From: Caulobacter sp. UNC279MFTsu5.1
GTDB taxonomy: Bacteria > Pseudomonadota > Alphaproteobacteria > Caulobacterales > Caulobacteraceae
Assembly: GCF_900114015.1 (NCBI RefSeq)
Contig: NZ_FORN01000019.1
Coordinates: 1-64,000 of the forward strand
DNA: 64,000 nucleotides
Reading direction: 5' to 3'
Positions 17,058 to 25,981 of this stretch are shown piece by piece. The notes beneath the pieces are model-generated. The model ran no database searches. It was not told the origin of the DNA and was given only the letters and a program-made list of their open reading frames with translations. Every line of letters begins with the position of its first letter. The first letter of the stretch is position 1. The translations under genes and the position numbers were made by a program.

Positions 17058-19118
17058 CTACCAGACCTTCACGCGCTTTTCTGGCGGCAGGTACAGCGCG
17101 TCGCCCGGCTTGATGTCGAAGGCGGCGTACCAGGCGTCGAGGTTGCGCACGGTGTCGGCCCGGTACTGGTCAGGCGCGTGGCCATCGGTGACCAGTTGCT
17201 GGCGCTCGGCTTCCGGACGCGAATAGCCGCGCCAGCTTTGGGCGTAGGCCAGGAAGAACCGCTGGTCGCCGGTCAGGCCGTCGATCACCGGGGCCGGCTT
17301 GCCGCCCAACGAGGCGTGGTAGGCGTCCAGGGCCGCGGCCAGGCCGGCGACGTCGGCGATGTTCTCGCTGAGGGTCTGCTTGCCGTTCACGGCCAGGTCG
17401 GGGAACGGCTTGTAACCGTCGAACTGGTCGGCCAAGGCCGCGCCGGCCTTCTGGAAATGCTCCAGGTCAGTCGGGGTCCACCAGTTGCGCAGGCGCCCCT
17501 GGCTGTCGAACTGGGCGCCCTGGTCGTCGAAGCTGTGGCTGATCTCATGGCCGATCGTGCCGCCCGTGCCGCCGTAATTGGCCGCCGCATCGGCGTCGGC
17601 GTCGAAATACGGGGCCTGCAGGATGGCGGCCGGGAAGTTCAGGCCGTTCAGCATCGGCAGGTTCACGGCGTTGACGGTCTGGGGCGTCATCACCCACTGG
17701 CCGCGATCGACCGGCTTGCCCAGCTGGCCGATCCAGTAGGCGGTCTCGAATTTCTCGGAGCGCTGGACGTTGCCGACCGGGTCGCCGCGCACGATCCGGA
17801 GCGCCGAATAGTCCCGCCACTGGTCGGGATAGCCGACCCCGACCTTCAGCACCTCGACCTTGCGGCGGGCCTCGGCCTTGGTCTCCGGCGCCATCCAGTC
17901 CAGGCCGTCGATGCGGCGCTCGAACGAGGCCTTGATGCTGTCGACCATGGCCGACACCTCCGCCTTGGACCGGGCCGGGAAATACTGCTCGACATAGAGC
18001 TTGCCGACCACTTCGCCCAGCACGGCGTTGGTCGAGTTGACGCCACGCTTCCAGCGGGCCGACAGCTGCGGCGTGCCCTGCAGGGCCTGGCCGTAGAAGG
18101 CGAAGCGCTCGTCGACGAAGGCCTTGGGCAGCAGGTTCGAATAGTGATCCAGATAGTGGAAGGTCAGGTAGTCCTTCCAGGTGTCGAGGGTCTCGCCGGC
18201 GGCGACCTTGCCCAGGCCCGTGACCATGGTCGGATGCCAGACGATGAAGCGCGGCTGGTCGGCCAGGCCCGCGGCGGCGAAGAAGGCCTTCCAGTCCAGC
18301 CCCGGGGCCTTGGCCGCGAAGTCGGCCGGCGTCCAGCTGTTGTTGGCCTTCTGGACGTCGGCGCTGTCGGCGCGACTGCCCGAGGCCTGGGCGATCTTCG
18401 TCTCCAGCGCCATGATCCGCGCGGCCTTGGCCTGAGCGTCGGCGACGCCGCCCAGGGTCAGGATCCTGGCGATGTGGGCGACGTACTTGTCGCGCACCGT
18501 CTTCATCGCCGCCTTGTCCGACAGGTAGTATTCGCGATCGGGCATGCCCAGCCCGCCCTGCAGCAGGAACGGCGCGTACTTGCTGGTGTCGTCGAACGAC
18601 GGCGAGGCCCACAGGCCCAGCACGTTGTCGGTGTAGAAGTCGGTGGCGTTCAGGGCGTCGACATCGGCGCGGACGTTGCCGCCCAGCACGGCGGCGAGGC
18701 CGGTGCGGGTCTTGATCGCCGCGATCCGCGCCAGGCCCGCCTTCATCGGCGCAAGGCCGGCCTTCTCGATGGCCGCCTCGTCCATGTAGCTGGCGTAGTA
18801 GTCGCCCACCTTCTTGGCGTCGGCCGAGCCGGCGTCCTTGGCCCCGGATTGGGCCGCGGCCTGGATCAGGTCGACCGTGCGCTTGGCGGTCTTCTCGATC
18901 AGGATGGCGCCGACGCCGTAGCTGCTGCGGTCGGCGGGGATCGGATTGGCCTTGATCGCCGCGCCGTTGGCGTAGGTCCAGAAGTCGTCGCCGGGCTTGA
19001 TCGCGGTGTCGAAGGCGGATTTGTCGACGCCGCTTTTCAGGTCGGCGGCGAAAGCCGGAGCGGCGGACAGCAGCGCGCAGGCGGCGGCGCAGGCGAGCAG
19101 CGAACGGGTCAGGGTCAT
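17058..19118 (-). CDS. M13-family zinc metalloendopeptidase, exported
   Basis: Protein of 686 aa from the ATG at 19118, which begins a clean signal peptide (MTLTRSLLACAAACALL to AFAAD). M13 (neprilysin/PepO-like) peptidases cut short peptides. The zinc motif HEISH is at residues 524-528 and the third ligand lies in ENIADVAG. The usual NAFY-type substrate motif appears as VNAVNLP and the C terminus ends in KVW as expected of the family. The product should be periplasmic; no lipobox is seen. Confidence 0.92.
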   Translation of the reverse strand: MTLTRSLLACAAACALLSAAPAFAADLKSGVDKSAFDTAIKPGDDFWTYANGAAIKANPIPADRSSYGVGAILIEKTAKRTVDLIQAAAQSGAKDAGSADAKKVGDYYASYMDEAAIEKAGLAPMKAGLARIAAIKTRTGLAAVLGGNVRADVDALNATDFYTDNVLGLWASPSFDDTSKYAPFLLQGGLGMPDREYYLSDKAAMKTVRDKYVAHIARILTLGGVADAQAKAARIMALETKIAQASGSRADSADVQKANNSWTPADFAAKAPGLDWKAFFAAAGLADQPRFIVWHPTMVTGLGKVAAGETLDTWKDYLTFHYLDHYSNLLPKAFVDERFAFYGQALQGTPQLSARWKRGVNSTNAVLGEVVGKLYVEQYFPARSKAEVSAMVDSIKASFERRIDGLDWMAPETKAEARRKVEVLKVGVGYPDQWRDYSALRIVRGDPVGNVQRSEKFETAYWIGQLGKPVDRGQWVMTPQTVNAVNLPMLNGLNFPAAILQAPYFDADADAAANYGGTGGTIGHEISHSFDDQGAQFDSQGRLRNWWTPTDLEHFQKAGAALADQFDGYKPFPDLAVNGKQTLSENIADVAGLAAALDAYHASLGGKPAPVIDGLTGDQRFFLAYAQSWRGYSRPEAERQQLVTDGHAPDQYRADTVRNLDAWYAAFDIKPGDALYLPPEKRVKVW

Positions 19119-19202
19119 GCAGGAGGTCCCACGAAGCGCGAGCGCGGCGGCGCTCAGCACGATTTGGCGCGGACTATCCCGCCGCCTTGGGCAGGGAGCG
19201 AA

Positions 19203-19739
19203 TTAAAGTTTGGCAATGTCCGCGAGCGGCGTCGCGTCCGTCCCCACGCTCGCACCCGCCGCCAGGTCCGCCGCCGTCCGCCCGTTGACCGGGTGACGCC
19301 AGGCCGGCGCGATCTGCGCCAGTGGTCCCATCACGAACAGCCGCTCGTGGGCCCTCGGATGGGGCACGACCACCGCCCCGTCCAGCACCGTCCGACCATG
19401 GGCGATCAGGTCGAGATCCAGGGTGCGGGGCGCGTTGGCCTCGGCGCGCACCCGGCCGAAACGGGCCTCCAGGCGGTGCAGGGTCGCCAGCACCGCCTCC
19501 GCCGGCAACGCCGTCTCGACCAGGACAACCCCATTCAAATAGGCTGGCGCGGCCGGGTCGGGCCAGGCGGCCGAGGTCCACCAGGAGGACCGCCCCGCCA
19601 CGGCCAGGCCCTCCGACGCCAGGGCGTCGACCGCCGCGTCGAGCAAGACTTCGCGACTCGGGTATGATCCGGGCAGGCTGCAGCCCAGGGCGATCACCAC
19701 CGCCTGATCGAGCCATTTTTGATCGTGTTGATTTTTCAA
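19203..19739 (-). CDS. folK: 2-amino-4-hydroxy-6-hydroxymethyldihydropteridine pyrophosphokinase
   Basis: Protein of up to 178 aa. FolK transfers pyrophosphate from ATP to the pterin in folate synthesis. The motifs VIALGCSL, APRTLDLDLIAHG and VVPHPRAHERLFV are diagnostic. The first 13 residues (MKNQHDQKWLDQA) have no family support, and a GTG at V14 or V15 may be the real start. The gene is divergent from the NYN gene with only 14 bases between the listed starts. Confidence 0.9.
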   Translation of the reverse strand: MKNQHDQKWLDQAVVIALGCSLPGSYPSREVLLDAAVDALASEGLAVAGRSSWWTSAAWPDPAAPAYLNGVVLVETALPAEAVLATLHRLEARFGRVRAEANAPRTLDLDLIAHGRTVLDGAVVVPHPRAHERLFVMGPLAQIAPAWRHPVNGRTAADLAAGASVGTDATPLADIAKL

Positions 19740-19753
19740 GGAATTCCGATCAC

Positions 19754-20359
19754 GTGACCTTCTACCCGACCGAGCGCCTGGCGCTGTTCATCGACGGGGC
19801 CAATTTCTTCTCGGCCGCCAAGGCCCTGGGCTTCGACATCGATTACCGCAAGCTGCTGGACGAGTTCCGCAAGCGCGGCCTGCTGGTGCGCGCCTACTAC
19901 TACACCGCCATCGCCGAGAACGAGGAGTATTCTCCGATCCGGCCGCTGGTCGACTGGCTGGACTACAACGGCTTCACCCTGGTGACCAAGCCGGCCCGCG
20001 AGTTCACCGACAGCCAGGGCCGCAAGCGCTGGCGCGGCGACATGGACATCGAGATCGCCGTCGACATGATGGAGATGGCCCAGACCGTCGACCACCTGGT
20101 GCTGTTCTCCGGCGACGGCGATTTCCGGGCCCTGGTCGCGGCCGTGCAGCGCAAGGGCCGCCGGGTCACCGTGGTCTCGACCATGAAGAGCCAGCCGCCG
20201 ATGACCAGCGACGACCTGCGCCGCCAGGCCGACAACTTCGTCGATCTGGCCGACCTGGGCGCCATCATCGGCCGACCGCAGCGCTCCAGCAGCCTGCCCC
20301 GCTTCGTCACCGACCCGGCCCGAGGTCCGGCGCAGCCCGACGACGCCGACGAGGACTGA
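19754..20359 (+). CDS. NYN-domain (LabA/DUF88-like) protein
   Basis: Protein of 201 aa from a GTG with AAGGAA ten bases upstream. The NYN nuclease-like fold shows its acidic residues: LALFIDGANFF at the N terminus, GDMDIEIAVDMM in the middle and LFSGDGDFRALV at the end of the core. Members are related to PIN-type RNases, but most bacterial LabA-type proteins lack a demonstrated activity. The last 35 residues are a charged, disordered tail. The next gene starts 2 bases downstream. Confidence 0.88.
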   Translation: MTFYPTERLALFIDGANFFSAAKALGFDIDYRKLLDEFRKRGLLVRAYYYTAIAENEEYSPIRPLVDWLDYNGFTLVTKPAREFTDSQGRKRWRGDMDIEIAVDMMEMAQTVDHLVLFSGDGDFRALVAAVQRKGRRVTVVSTMKSQPPMTSDDLRRQADNFVDLADLGAIIGRPQRSSSLPRFVTDPARGPAQPDDADED

Positions 20360-20361
20360 GC

Positions 20362-21039
20362 ATGGGCCAGCACTCCAACATCCCCGGCGAGGTCGTGCCC
20401 TCGCCGGCCGAGCCGCCGCGCGACTGCCCGCTGTGCCCGCGCCTGGTGGCCTATCGCCGCGAGAACCAGGACCTCTATCCGGACTGGTTCAACGGCCCCG
20501 CCCCGTCGTTCGGCGACCATGAGGCGCGACTGCTGGTCGTGGGCCTGGCCCCCGGCCGCAAGGGCGCCAACCGCACCGGCCGGCCGTTCACCGGCGACTA
20601 TGCCGGGACCCTGCTCTACGACACCCTGGTCAAGTACGGCTTCGCGACCGGCAAGTTCGAGGCCCGGCCCGACGACTCCCTGAGGCTGATCGGCAGCGCG
20701 GTGACCAACGCCGTCCGCTGCGCCCCGCCCGGCAACAAGCCCGAGACCAGCGAAGAGAACAACTGCCGGCCGTTCCTCACCCGCCGGCTGGAGATGTTCC
20801 CCAGGCTGAAGGCCATCGTCACCCTGGGCGACGTCTCGCGCCGCAACCTGCTCAAGGCCCTGGGCCTGAAGGCCTCGGCCGGCCTTCCCGGCCACGGCAC
20901 GGAGTTCCAGGCCGGGCCGTACCGGGTGTTCAACAGCTACCACTGCTCGCGGCTGAACACGAACACCGGCCGGCTGACGACGCCGATGTTCGAAGAGCTG
21001 TTCGCCCGGGTGAAGGCCTATCTGGACGCCAATCCCTAG
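20362..21039 (+). CDS. Type-5 uracil-DNA glycosylase (UdgB-like)
   Basis: Protein of 225 aa. The active-site motif GLAPGRKGANRTGRPFTGD is that of family 5 (UDGb) glycosylases, which remove uracil and other deaminated bases from DNA. Four cysteines, C22, C25, C120 and C135, are placed to bind a 4Fe-4S cluster. The NSYHCSRLNTNTGRLT segment is motif B. It follows the NYN gene after 2 bases, so the pair is probably one operon, and its end overlaps the convergent MarR gene by 4 bases. Confidence 0.9.
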   Translation: MGQHSNIPGEVVPSPAEPPRDCPLCPRLVAYRRENQDLYPDWFNGPAPSFGDHEARLLVVGLAPGRKGANRTGRPFTGDYAGTLLYDTLVKYGFATGKFEARPDDSLRLIGSAVTNAVRCAPPGNKPETSEENNCRPFLTRRLEMFPRLKAIVTLGDVSRRNLLKALGLKASAGLPGHGTEFQAGPYRVFNSYHCSRLNTNTGRLTTPMFEELFARVKAYLDANP

Positions 21040-21521
21040 GACGCGGCCTTCAAGCCCGCGATGAAGTCGCGCGCCATGGCGATGTTGCGCTCCATGAACG
21101 CGACGATCAGCGCCAGGTCCTCGTCCGAATAGCGGGCGTTCAAGTCCTCGCTGGCGGCCTGCAGCGGGGCGTACAGCGCGTTCAGGGCGGTCAGGCTCTC
21201 GGCCTTCACCCGCACCACCACGCGGCGGCGATCAGCGGGATCGCTCTCGCGCGTGACGTAGCCGGCGCGCTCCAGCCGGTCGATCAGTCCGGTGATCGCG
21301 CCGCTGGTCAGGCCCGTGGCCCTGGCCAGTTCACCCGCCGTGCGAGGGCCCTGCAACTGCATCAGGTCCAGGCACTCCAGGTCGCTGGCGTTCAACCCGG
21401 CCCGGTCGGCGATCGTCTGGCTGATTAGCACGCCTTGCGCGCTGGCTTCGCGCATCGCCGCCTGCAGTCGCCACAGCAAGGCCTGGCGACCGTCCTCGCC
21501 GCCCGTTGACGCCTTCGTCAT
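21036..21521 (-). CDS. MarR-family transcriptional regulator
   Basis: Protein of 161 aa with the winged helix-turn-helix at about residues 45-110 (LQGPRTAGELARATGLTSGAITGLIDRLERAGYVTRESDPADRR region, including the DxRR wing). The flanking helices form the dimer interface. It is divergent from a four-helix membrane protein gene; the palindrome at 21524-21542, 3 bases before its start, is the likely operator for both. Confidence 0.9.
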   Translation of the reverse strand: MTKASTGGEDGRQALLWRLQAAMREASAQGVLISQTIADRAGLNASDLECLDLMQLQGPRTAGELARATGLTSGAITGLIDRLERAGYVTRESDPADRRRVVVRVKAESLTALNALYAPLQAASEDLNARYSDEDLALIVAFMERNIAMARDFIAGLKAAS

Positions 21522-21523
21522 AT

Positions 21524-21558
21524 TATCTTACTCACTAAGATATTCTGCAACTAAGATA
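21524..21558. promoter_or_regulatory. Probable MarR operator
   Basis: TATCTTA (21524-21530) and TAAGATA (21536-21542) are perfect reverse complements 5 bases apart. A third half-site, TAAGATA, lies at 21552-21558, 16 bases from the second. The AT-rich block stands out sharply in its surroundings and fills the gap between the divergent MarR and membrane-protein genes. Confidence 0.75.
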
Positions 21559-21581
21559 CATTCGTCGAAGGAACCGACCAA

Positions 21582-22043
21582 ATGGGAATGGACATCGCCG
21601 TCGTCACGGCCTTCGCCGCCTTGATCCTGGTCGCCGGCAGCCTGGGCGGCGGCGTCTACGAGACCGCGCTGATCGACCGGTTGTGGCCCGACAATCCCGC
21701 CCTGGTCCAACCCAGCCGAGGCGGCATTGATCGCAAGCGGTTCTGGATACCGGCGCACTTCACCTTCGAGGCCCTGCTGGGCGCGGCGCTGTGGACCGCC
21801 TGGCCCCGTCTCGATGCGCGCCAATGGTTGCTGGCGGCTCTGGCCGCCCACGGGGCGATGCGGGCCTGGTCGTTCGCCTATTTCATTCCGCGCGCGTTTG
21901 CGTTCGAAAAGGCCGGCGATTTCGACGCCGACCAGCATGCCCGCGCCATGGCCTGGGTCCGCGCCAGCGGCTGGCGACTGCTGCTGGACCTGGCCGCCGC
22001 CGTGTCGCTGTGCCTGGCGATCATCGCCCTGCTGGCCGCCTGA
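21582..22043 (+). CDS. Four-helix membrane protein controlled with MarR
   Basis: Protein of 153 aa with predicted membrane helices near residues 5-24, 58-75, 82-103 and 130-152. No family assigned with confidence; size and topology resemble DUF1772-like proteins. The divergent MarR gene and shared operator suggest a response to a small molecule, but nothing in the sequence names the signal or the function. Confidence 0.75.
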   Translation: MGMDIAVVTAFAALILVAGSLGGGVYETALIDRLWPDNPALVQPSRGGIDRKRFWIPAHFTFEALLGAALWTAWPRLDARQWLLAALAAHGAMRAWSFAYFIPRAFAFEKAGDFDADQHARAMAWVRASGWRLLLDLAAAVSLCLAIIALLAA

Positions 22044-22045
22044 CC

Positions 22046-23014
22046 TCACCACACCAGCCCCGTCGTCTTCAGCCGCACCCGCGCCAGGGTGTGGTTCGAA
22101 GCCAGGAACAGCGTGCTTCCGTCCTCGCCGAACGCGCAGTTGGCGATGGCCGTCCCCGTCTCGATCACCCCGATCAGTTCGGCGTCAGGCGTCAGCACCA
22201 GCACCCCGCCCGGACCCGTGGCGTAGAGCCGGCCGTCGGTGTCCAGGCACAGGCCGTCGGGCAGGCCCGGGCCGCCCGCCGCGCGCAGCGGCATGGCGTC
22301 GAAGAACAGCGCCTTGGCCGTAGGCAGCCCGTCCGGCCCCAGGTCGTAGACCACCAGCTTGGGCGCGTCCGGATCGGAGACCGAAACATAGAGCCGGCTC
22401 TGGTCCGGCGACAGGGCGATCCCGTTCGGAAAGGTCAGGTCGGCGTCCAGCAGCTCCAGCGTCCCGTCCGGCGCCAGGCGATAGACGCCGTTGAAATCCA
22501 GCTCGCGCAGCGGCGAGCTGTTGCGGCCCTTCAGGCCATAGGTCGGGTCGGTGAAATAGATCGCCCCCGTCCTGGCCACCGCCAGGTCGTTGGGGCTGTT
22601 GAACCGCTTGCCCTGCCAGCGCTCCAGCAAGAGGGTCTTCTTCCGCGTCTTCAGATCGATCCTGGCCAGGGCCCGATTGCCATGGTCGCAGGCCAGCAGA
22701 AAGCCGGCGGCGTCCAGCGCCATGCCGTTCTGGCCCGGCTCGGCGAAAGCGTCGGTGGGCGGGCCGTCATAGCCCGACGGGTTCAGCACTTCGCTGACCC
22801 CGTCCGCCTCGCTCCAGCGGTACATGACGTTGCCCGGCACGTCGGAAAACACCAGGTAGGCGCCATCCCGCACCCAGACCGGCCCCTCGGTCCAGATGAA
22901 GCCGTCGGCCAGTTGCTGGATCTCGGCGTCCGGGGCGATGACGGCGTCGAGCTTTGGGGAGAGCCGGTGGATCCGGCCGACGGTTTTGTAGGTCACCTGG
23001 GAACTCACGCTCAC
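22046..23014 (-). CDS. SMP-30/gluconolactonase-family protein
   Basis: Protein of 322 aa forming a six-bladed beta-propeller. Metal-site motifs are visible: WTEGPVW near residue 40, FNSPNDLAV, TFPNGIALSPD and GLPDGLCLDTDGRLYAT. Relatives are lactonases acting on sugar lactones. No signal peptide. The GTG start overlaps the glpK stop as GTGA, so the gene is translated from the glpK message. The exact substrate is unknown. Confidence 0.9.
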   Translation of the reverse strand: MSVSSQVTYKTVGRIHRLSPKLDAVIAPDAEIQQLADGFIWTEGPVWVRDGAYLVFSDVPGNVMYRWSEADGVSEVLNPSGYDGPPTDAFAEPGQNGMALDAAGFLLACDHGNRALARIDLKTRKKTLLLERWQGKRFNSPNDLAVARTGAIYFTDPTYGLKGRNSSPLRELDFNGVYRLAPDGTLELLDADLTFPNGIALSPDQSRLYVSVSDPDAPKLVVYDLGPDGLPTAKALFFDAMPLRAAGGPGLPDGLCLDTDGRLYATGPGGVLVLTPDAELIGVIETGTAIANCAFGEDGSTLFLASNHTLARVRLKTTGLVW

Positions 23015-24501
23015 GACCGCACCCTCGGCAGGGCGTCCAGCCACCGGGCGTAGGCCTCCTCGCGCACCGTGACGCCGACGCCCGGCGTCAGCAGTTCCGC
23101 CTCGGGCCGCGCCTTCACCGCCTCCTCGACCGAGTCGTAGACCCCCGCCCCCACCCCGGCGAACAGGGCCGCGCCCAGGGCGGTGGTCTCCTGGTAGCTG
23201 GCGCGGTGTACGGGGATGCCGGTCAGGTCGGCCAGGCGCTGGCTGAACCAGGCGCTCTTGGCCATGCCGCCGTCGATGCGCAGGGCGGCGTCCTCGAAGG
23301 CCGTGGGGGCGTCGGCGCGCATGGCCTCGATCAGGTCGCGTCCCTGGAAGACGCAGGAATCGAAGGTGGCCTGGGCGATCTCGGCCAGGCCCGCGTCGCG
23401 GGTCAGACCGAAGATCGCGCCCCGCGCCTCGGCGTCCCACCAGGGCGCGCCCAGGCCGGTGAAGGCCGGGACCACCACCACGCCGTGGTCGGCCCGCGCC
23501 GCCCGGGCCAGGGCCTCGGCCCCGCGCGGGCCGCCGGTGACGCCCATCCCCTCGTTCAGCCACTGGATCGCCGCCCCGGCCACGAAGATAGAGCCTTCCA
23601 GCGCATAGGTCGTCTTGCCCGAGACGCGCGCCGCCACCGTGGTCAGCAGGCGCGAGGCCGAATGCGGGCGGCTCTCGCCGGTGTTGACCAGCATGAAGCC
23701 GCCGGTGCCGTAGGTGACCTTCATCTCGCCGGGCCGGATGCAGCCCTGCCCCATCAGCGCCGCCTGCTGGTCGCCGGCCACGCCGCGGATCGGCAGGGGG
23801 CGGCCCAGGATGTCCGGCGTCACCTGGCCGTAGTCGGCCGCGCAGTCCAGCACCGCTGGCAACAGGGTGCGGGGCACGTCGAACAGGGCCAGCATCTCGT
23901 CCGACCAGTCCTGGGCCTGGATGTCGAACAGCAGGGTGCGCGAGGCGTTGGTGGCGTCGGTGACGTGGGCCTTGTTGCCGGTCAGCCGCCAGATGACCCA
24001 GCTGTCGATGGTGCCGCACAGCAGTTCGCCCGCCTCGGCCCGCCGCCGCGCGCCGGGGACCTTGTCCAGGATCCAGGCGATCTTGGTGCCCGAGAAATAG
24101 GGGTCCAGCAGCAGGCCAGTGGCGGCGGTGACGGCCGGCTCGTGGCCCTCGGCGCGCAGGCGGTCGCAGACATCCGCCGTGCGCCGGTCCTGCCAGACGA
24201 TGGCCGGATGGATCGGGCGGCCGGTGGCCTTGTCCCAGACCACCACGGTCTCGCGCTGGTTGGTGACGCCCAGGGCGGCGATGTCGGCGCTGTCGCGGTC
24301 GCACGTCTCGACCGTGTCGCGCAGCACGCCCACGCAGGCGGCGTAGATCTCCTCGGCGTCGTGCTCGACCCAGCCGTCACGCGGATAGCTCTGGCGCAGC
24401 GGCCGGCTGGCGTCGCACACCGGCTTGCCGTCGGCCTGGAACAGGATGGCCCGGGTGCTGGTCGTGCCCTGATCGAGCGCGAGGATCAGAGGTTGGCCCA
24501 T
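23011..24501 (-). CDS. glpK: Glycerol kinase
   Basis: Protein of 496 aa, normal length. GlpK phosphorylates glycerol to glycerol 3-phosphate. FGGY-family motifs are intact: LDQGTTSTRAILF at the N terminus, GVTNQRETVVVWDKATG, and the phosphate-binding GTGGFMLVNTG. The glycerol contacts DQQAAL and the C-terminal GGMAKSAWFSQ are also present. No glpD or glpF is nearby; coupling to an SMP-30 gene is less usual. Confidence 0.95.
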   Translation of the reverse strand: MGQPLILALDQGTTSTRAILFQADGKPVCDASRPLRQSYPRDGWVEHDAEEIYAACVGVLRDTVETCDRDSADIAALGVTNQRETVVVWDKATGRPIHPAIVWQDRRTADVCDRLRAEGHEPAVTAATGLLLDPYFSGTKIAWILDKVPGARRRAEAGELLCGTIDSWVIWRLTGNKAHVTDATNASRTLLFDIQAQDWSDEMLALFDVPRTLLPAVLDCAADYGQVTPDILGRPLPIRGVAGDQQAALMGQGCIRPGEMKVTYGTGGFMLVNTGESRPHSASRLLTTVAARVSGKTTYALEGSIFVAGAAIQWLNEGMGVTGGPRGAEALARAARADHGVVVVPAFTGLGAPWWDAEARGAIFGLTRDAGLAEIAQATFDSCVFQGRDLIEAMRADAPTAFEDAALRIDGGMAKSAWFSQRLADLTGIPVHRASYQETTALGAALFAGVGAGVYDSVEEAVKARPEAELLTPGVGVTVREEAYARWLDALPRVRS

Positions 24502-24657
24502 GCGTCTTGCGTCTCCCTGGCGGTCTTTTCGACGGTCTTTATTTCTGCGGCATCGCGACGCTTGTCATCGTCCGTGCGTGGATTCCCCTGTTTAAGCATG
24601 TTTTCATCTGACGCCGCCAAGGTCCGTCTTGGTAAAGCTTGGATTTCGAGGAGGCTG

Positions 24658-25776
24658 GTGAGCCAGTCCGCCCAGACCGCGCAGCTCTTGTCCCTGGCCC
24701 GCAGCCGCGAGCCGGCCGATCGCGAGCGTCTGCTCGCCGGCATCGTGGAGATGTGCGACGCCGGCCAGGCCCAGGGCCGCCCCGCCGCGCCCGAGGTCCA
24801 GATCCTGCTCGACTCGATCTTCATGACCCTGGTGGTCGAGGCCGAGCGCGACATCCGCGCCCGCCTGGCCGAGAGCCTGGCCGACGCCGCCTGGGCCCCG
24901 CCGGCCCTGATCAACATCCTGGCCCTGGACGAGATCGAGATCGCCCGCCCGATCATCGCCCGCAGCCCGATCCTGCAGGACCACGACCTGATCCGCCTGC
25001 TGGTCCAGGCCACGCTGGAGCACCAGATCGAGATCGCTCGCCGGCCGCAGCTGTCGCCGGCCGTGGTCGAGGCCATCCTGGCCAAGGACGAGTCGGCCGT
25101 GCTGACCGCCCTGGCCTCCAACCCGACCGCCCAGATCTCGCCCGAGGGCCTGCGCCGCCTGGTCGACAAGGCCCGCGAGGTCGTCGCCCTGCGTTCGCCC
25201 CTGGCCCGGCACCCCAACCTCTCCGGCGACCTGGCCGAACAGCTGTACCTGTGGGTCGGCCGCGCCCTGCGCGACAGCCTGACCGCCCGCTTCCAGCTGG
25301 ATCCCGACAAGATGGCCGCGGCCGTCGAGACCGCCCTGCGCGGCGCCCATTCCGGCGCGACCGTGGTCGCCGACCAGCCCGCCGTCGAGCAGTCCGAGGA
25401 CCGCGAGGAGATGGAGGCGGCCCTGGTCGAGAAGCTGGACGCCGCCGGCCAGCTGCGGCCCGGCTACCTGCTGCGGGTGCTGCGCGAGCGCCGCCTGCCG
25501 CTGTTCCTGTTCGCCCTGGCCCGGCTGGGCCGCTTCGACGTCCGCCAGGTGCGGCGGGCGGTCGACAGCAACCGCCCCGAACTGCTGGCCCTGGCCTGCT
25601 CGGCCGTGGGCATCGACCGCAGCGTCTTCCCGACCATCCTGGCCCATGTGCGCGAGCTGAACGGCGGCCGCCCCGGCGGCGGGGCCGAGGCCGCCCGCCG
25701 GGCCAGCGGCGCCTTCGGTCCCTTCGCGCCGGACATCGCGGCCATGGCCTTCCGCCAGGCGGTCAGCGCGGCCTGA
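24658..25776 (+). CDS. DUF2336 domain-containing protein
   Basis: Protein of 372 aa built of repeated alpha-helical pairs like HEAT repeats ([15 protein letters not shown]-like and [13 protein letters not shown] units). DUF2336 proteins are typical of Caulobacterales and Rhizobiales; the function is not established. The GTG at 24658 has AGGAGG only 3 bases upstream; an in-frame ATG at 24598 adds 20 residues but has no ribosome site and lies in less GC-rich sequence. Divergent from glpK. Confidence 0.8.
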   Translation: MSQSAQTAQLLSLARSREPADRERLLAGIVEMCDAGQAQGRPAAPEVQILLDSIFMTLVVEAERDIRARLAESLADAAWAPPALINILALDEIEIARPIIARSPILQDHDLIRLLVQATLEHQIEIARRPQLSPAVVEAILAKDESAVLTALASNPTAQISPEGLRRLVDKAREVVALRSPLARHPNLSGDLAEQLYLWVGRALRDSLTARFQLDPDKMAAAVETALRGAHSGATVVADQPAVEQSEDREEMEAALVEKLDAAGQLRPGYLLRVLRERRLPLFLFALARLGRFDVRQVRRAVDSNRPELLALACSAVGIDRSVFPTILAHVRELNGGRPGGGAEAARRASGAFGPFAPDIAAMAFRQAVSAA

Positions 25777-25808
25777 GCGGCCGTTCTTCGATCCTTCCCA
25801 ATTTCGTT

Positions 25809-25918
25809 GTCATCCCGGACGAAGCGCGCGGCGCGAAGATCCGGGACCGACGCGTGAACGCGGCGCTTCCGGCGATCCCGGATCTGCGCCCGGCTCTGCC
25901 GGGCTTGTCCGGGAACAG
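25809..25918. repeat. Palindromic intergenic repeat, family A, copy 3 (damaged)
   Basis: The left arm GTCATCCCGGAC and the inner segments match copy 2 closely, but the right end reads GTCCGGGAACAG, having lost the two bases TG of GATGACAG, and the right half has an inserted CCCGGCTCTGCCGG-like stretch. It separates the DUF2336 gene from nadK. Confidence 0.8.
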
Positions 25919-25981
25919 CTCACGCAAAGCGCCCCCAAGCCCAGGTTTGACAACCCCACGCCGATCCAGCCACTTGGCGGC

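Noticed and set aside
22954-24657. A 560-codon upstream extension of the DUF2336 frame
   Set aside because: It is antisense to glpK and compositionally typical of shadow frames; the real protein begins at 24658 or 24598.
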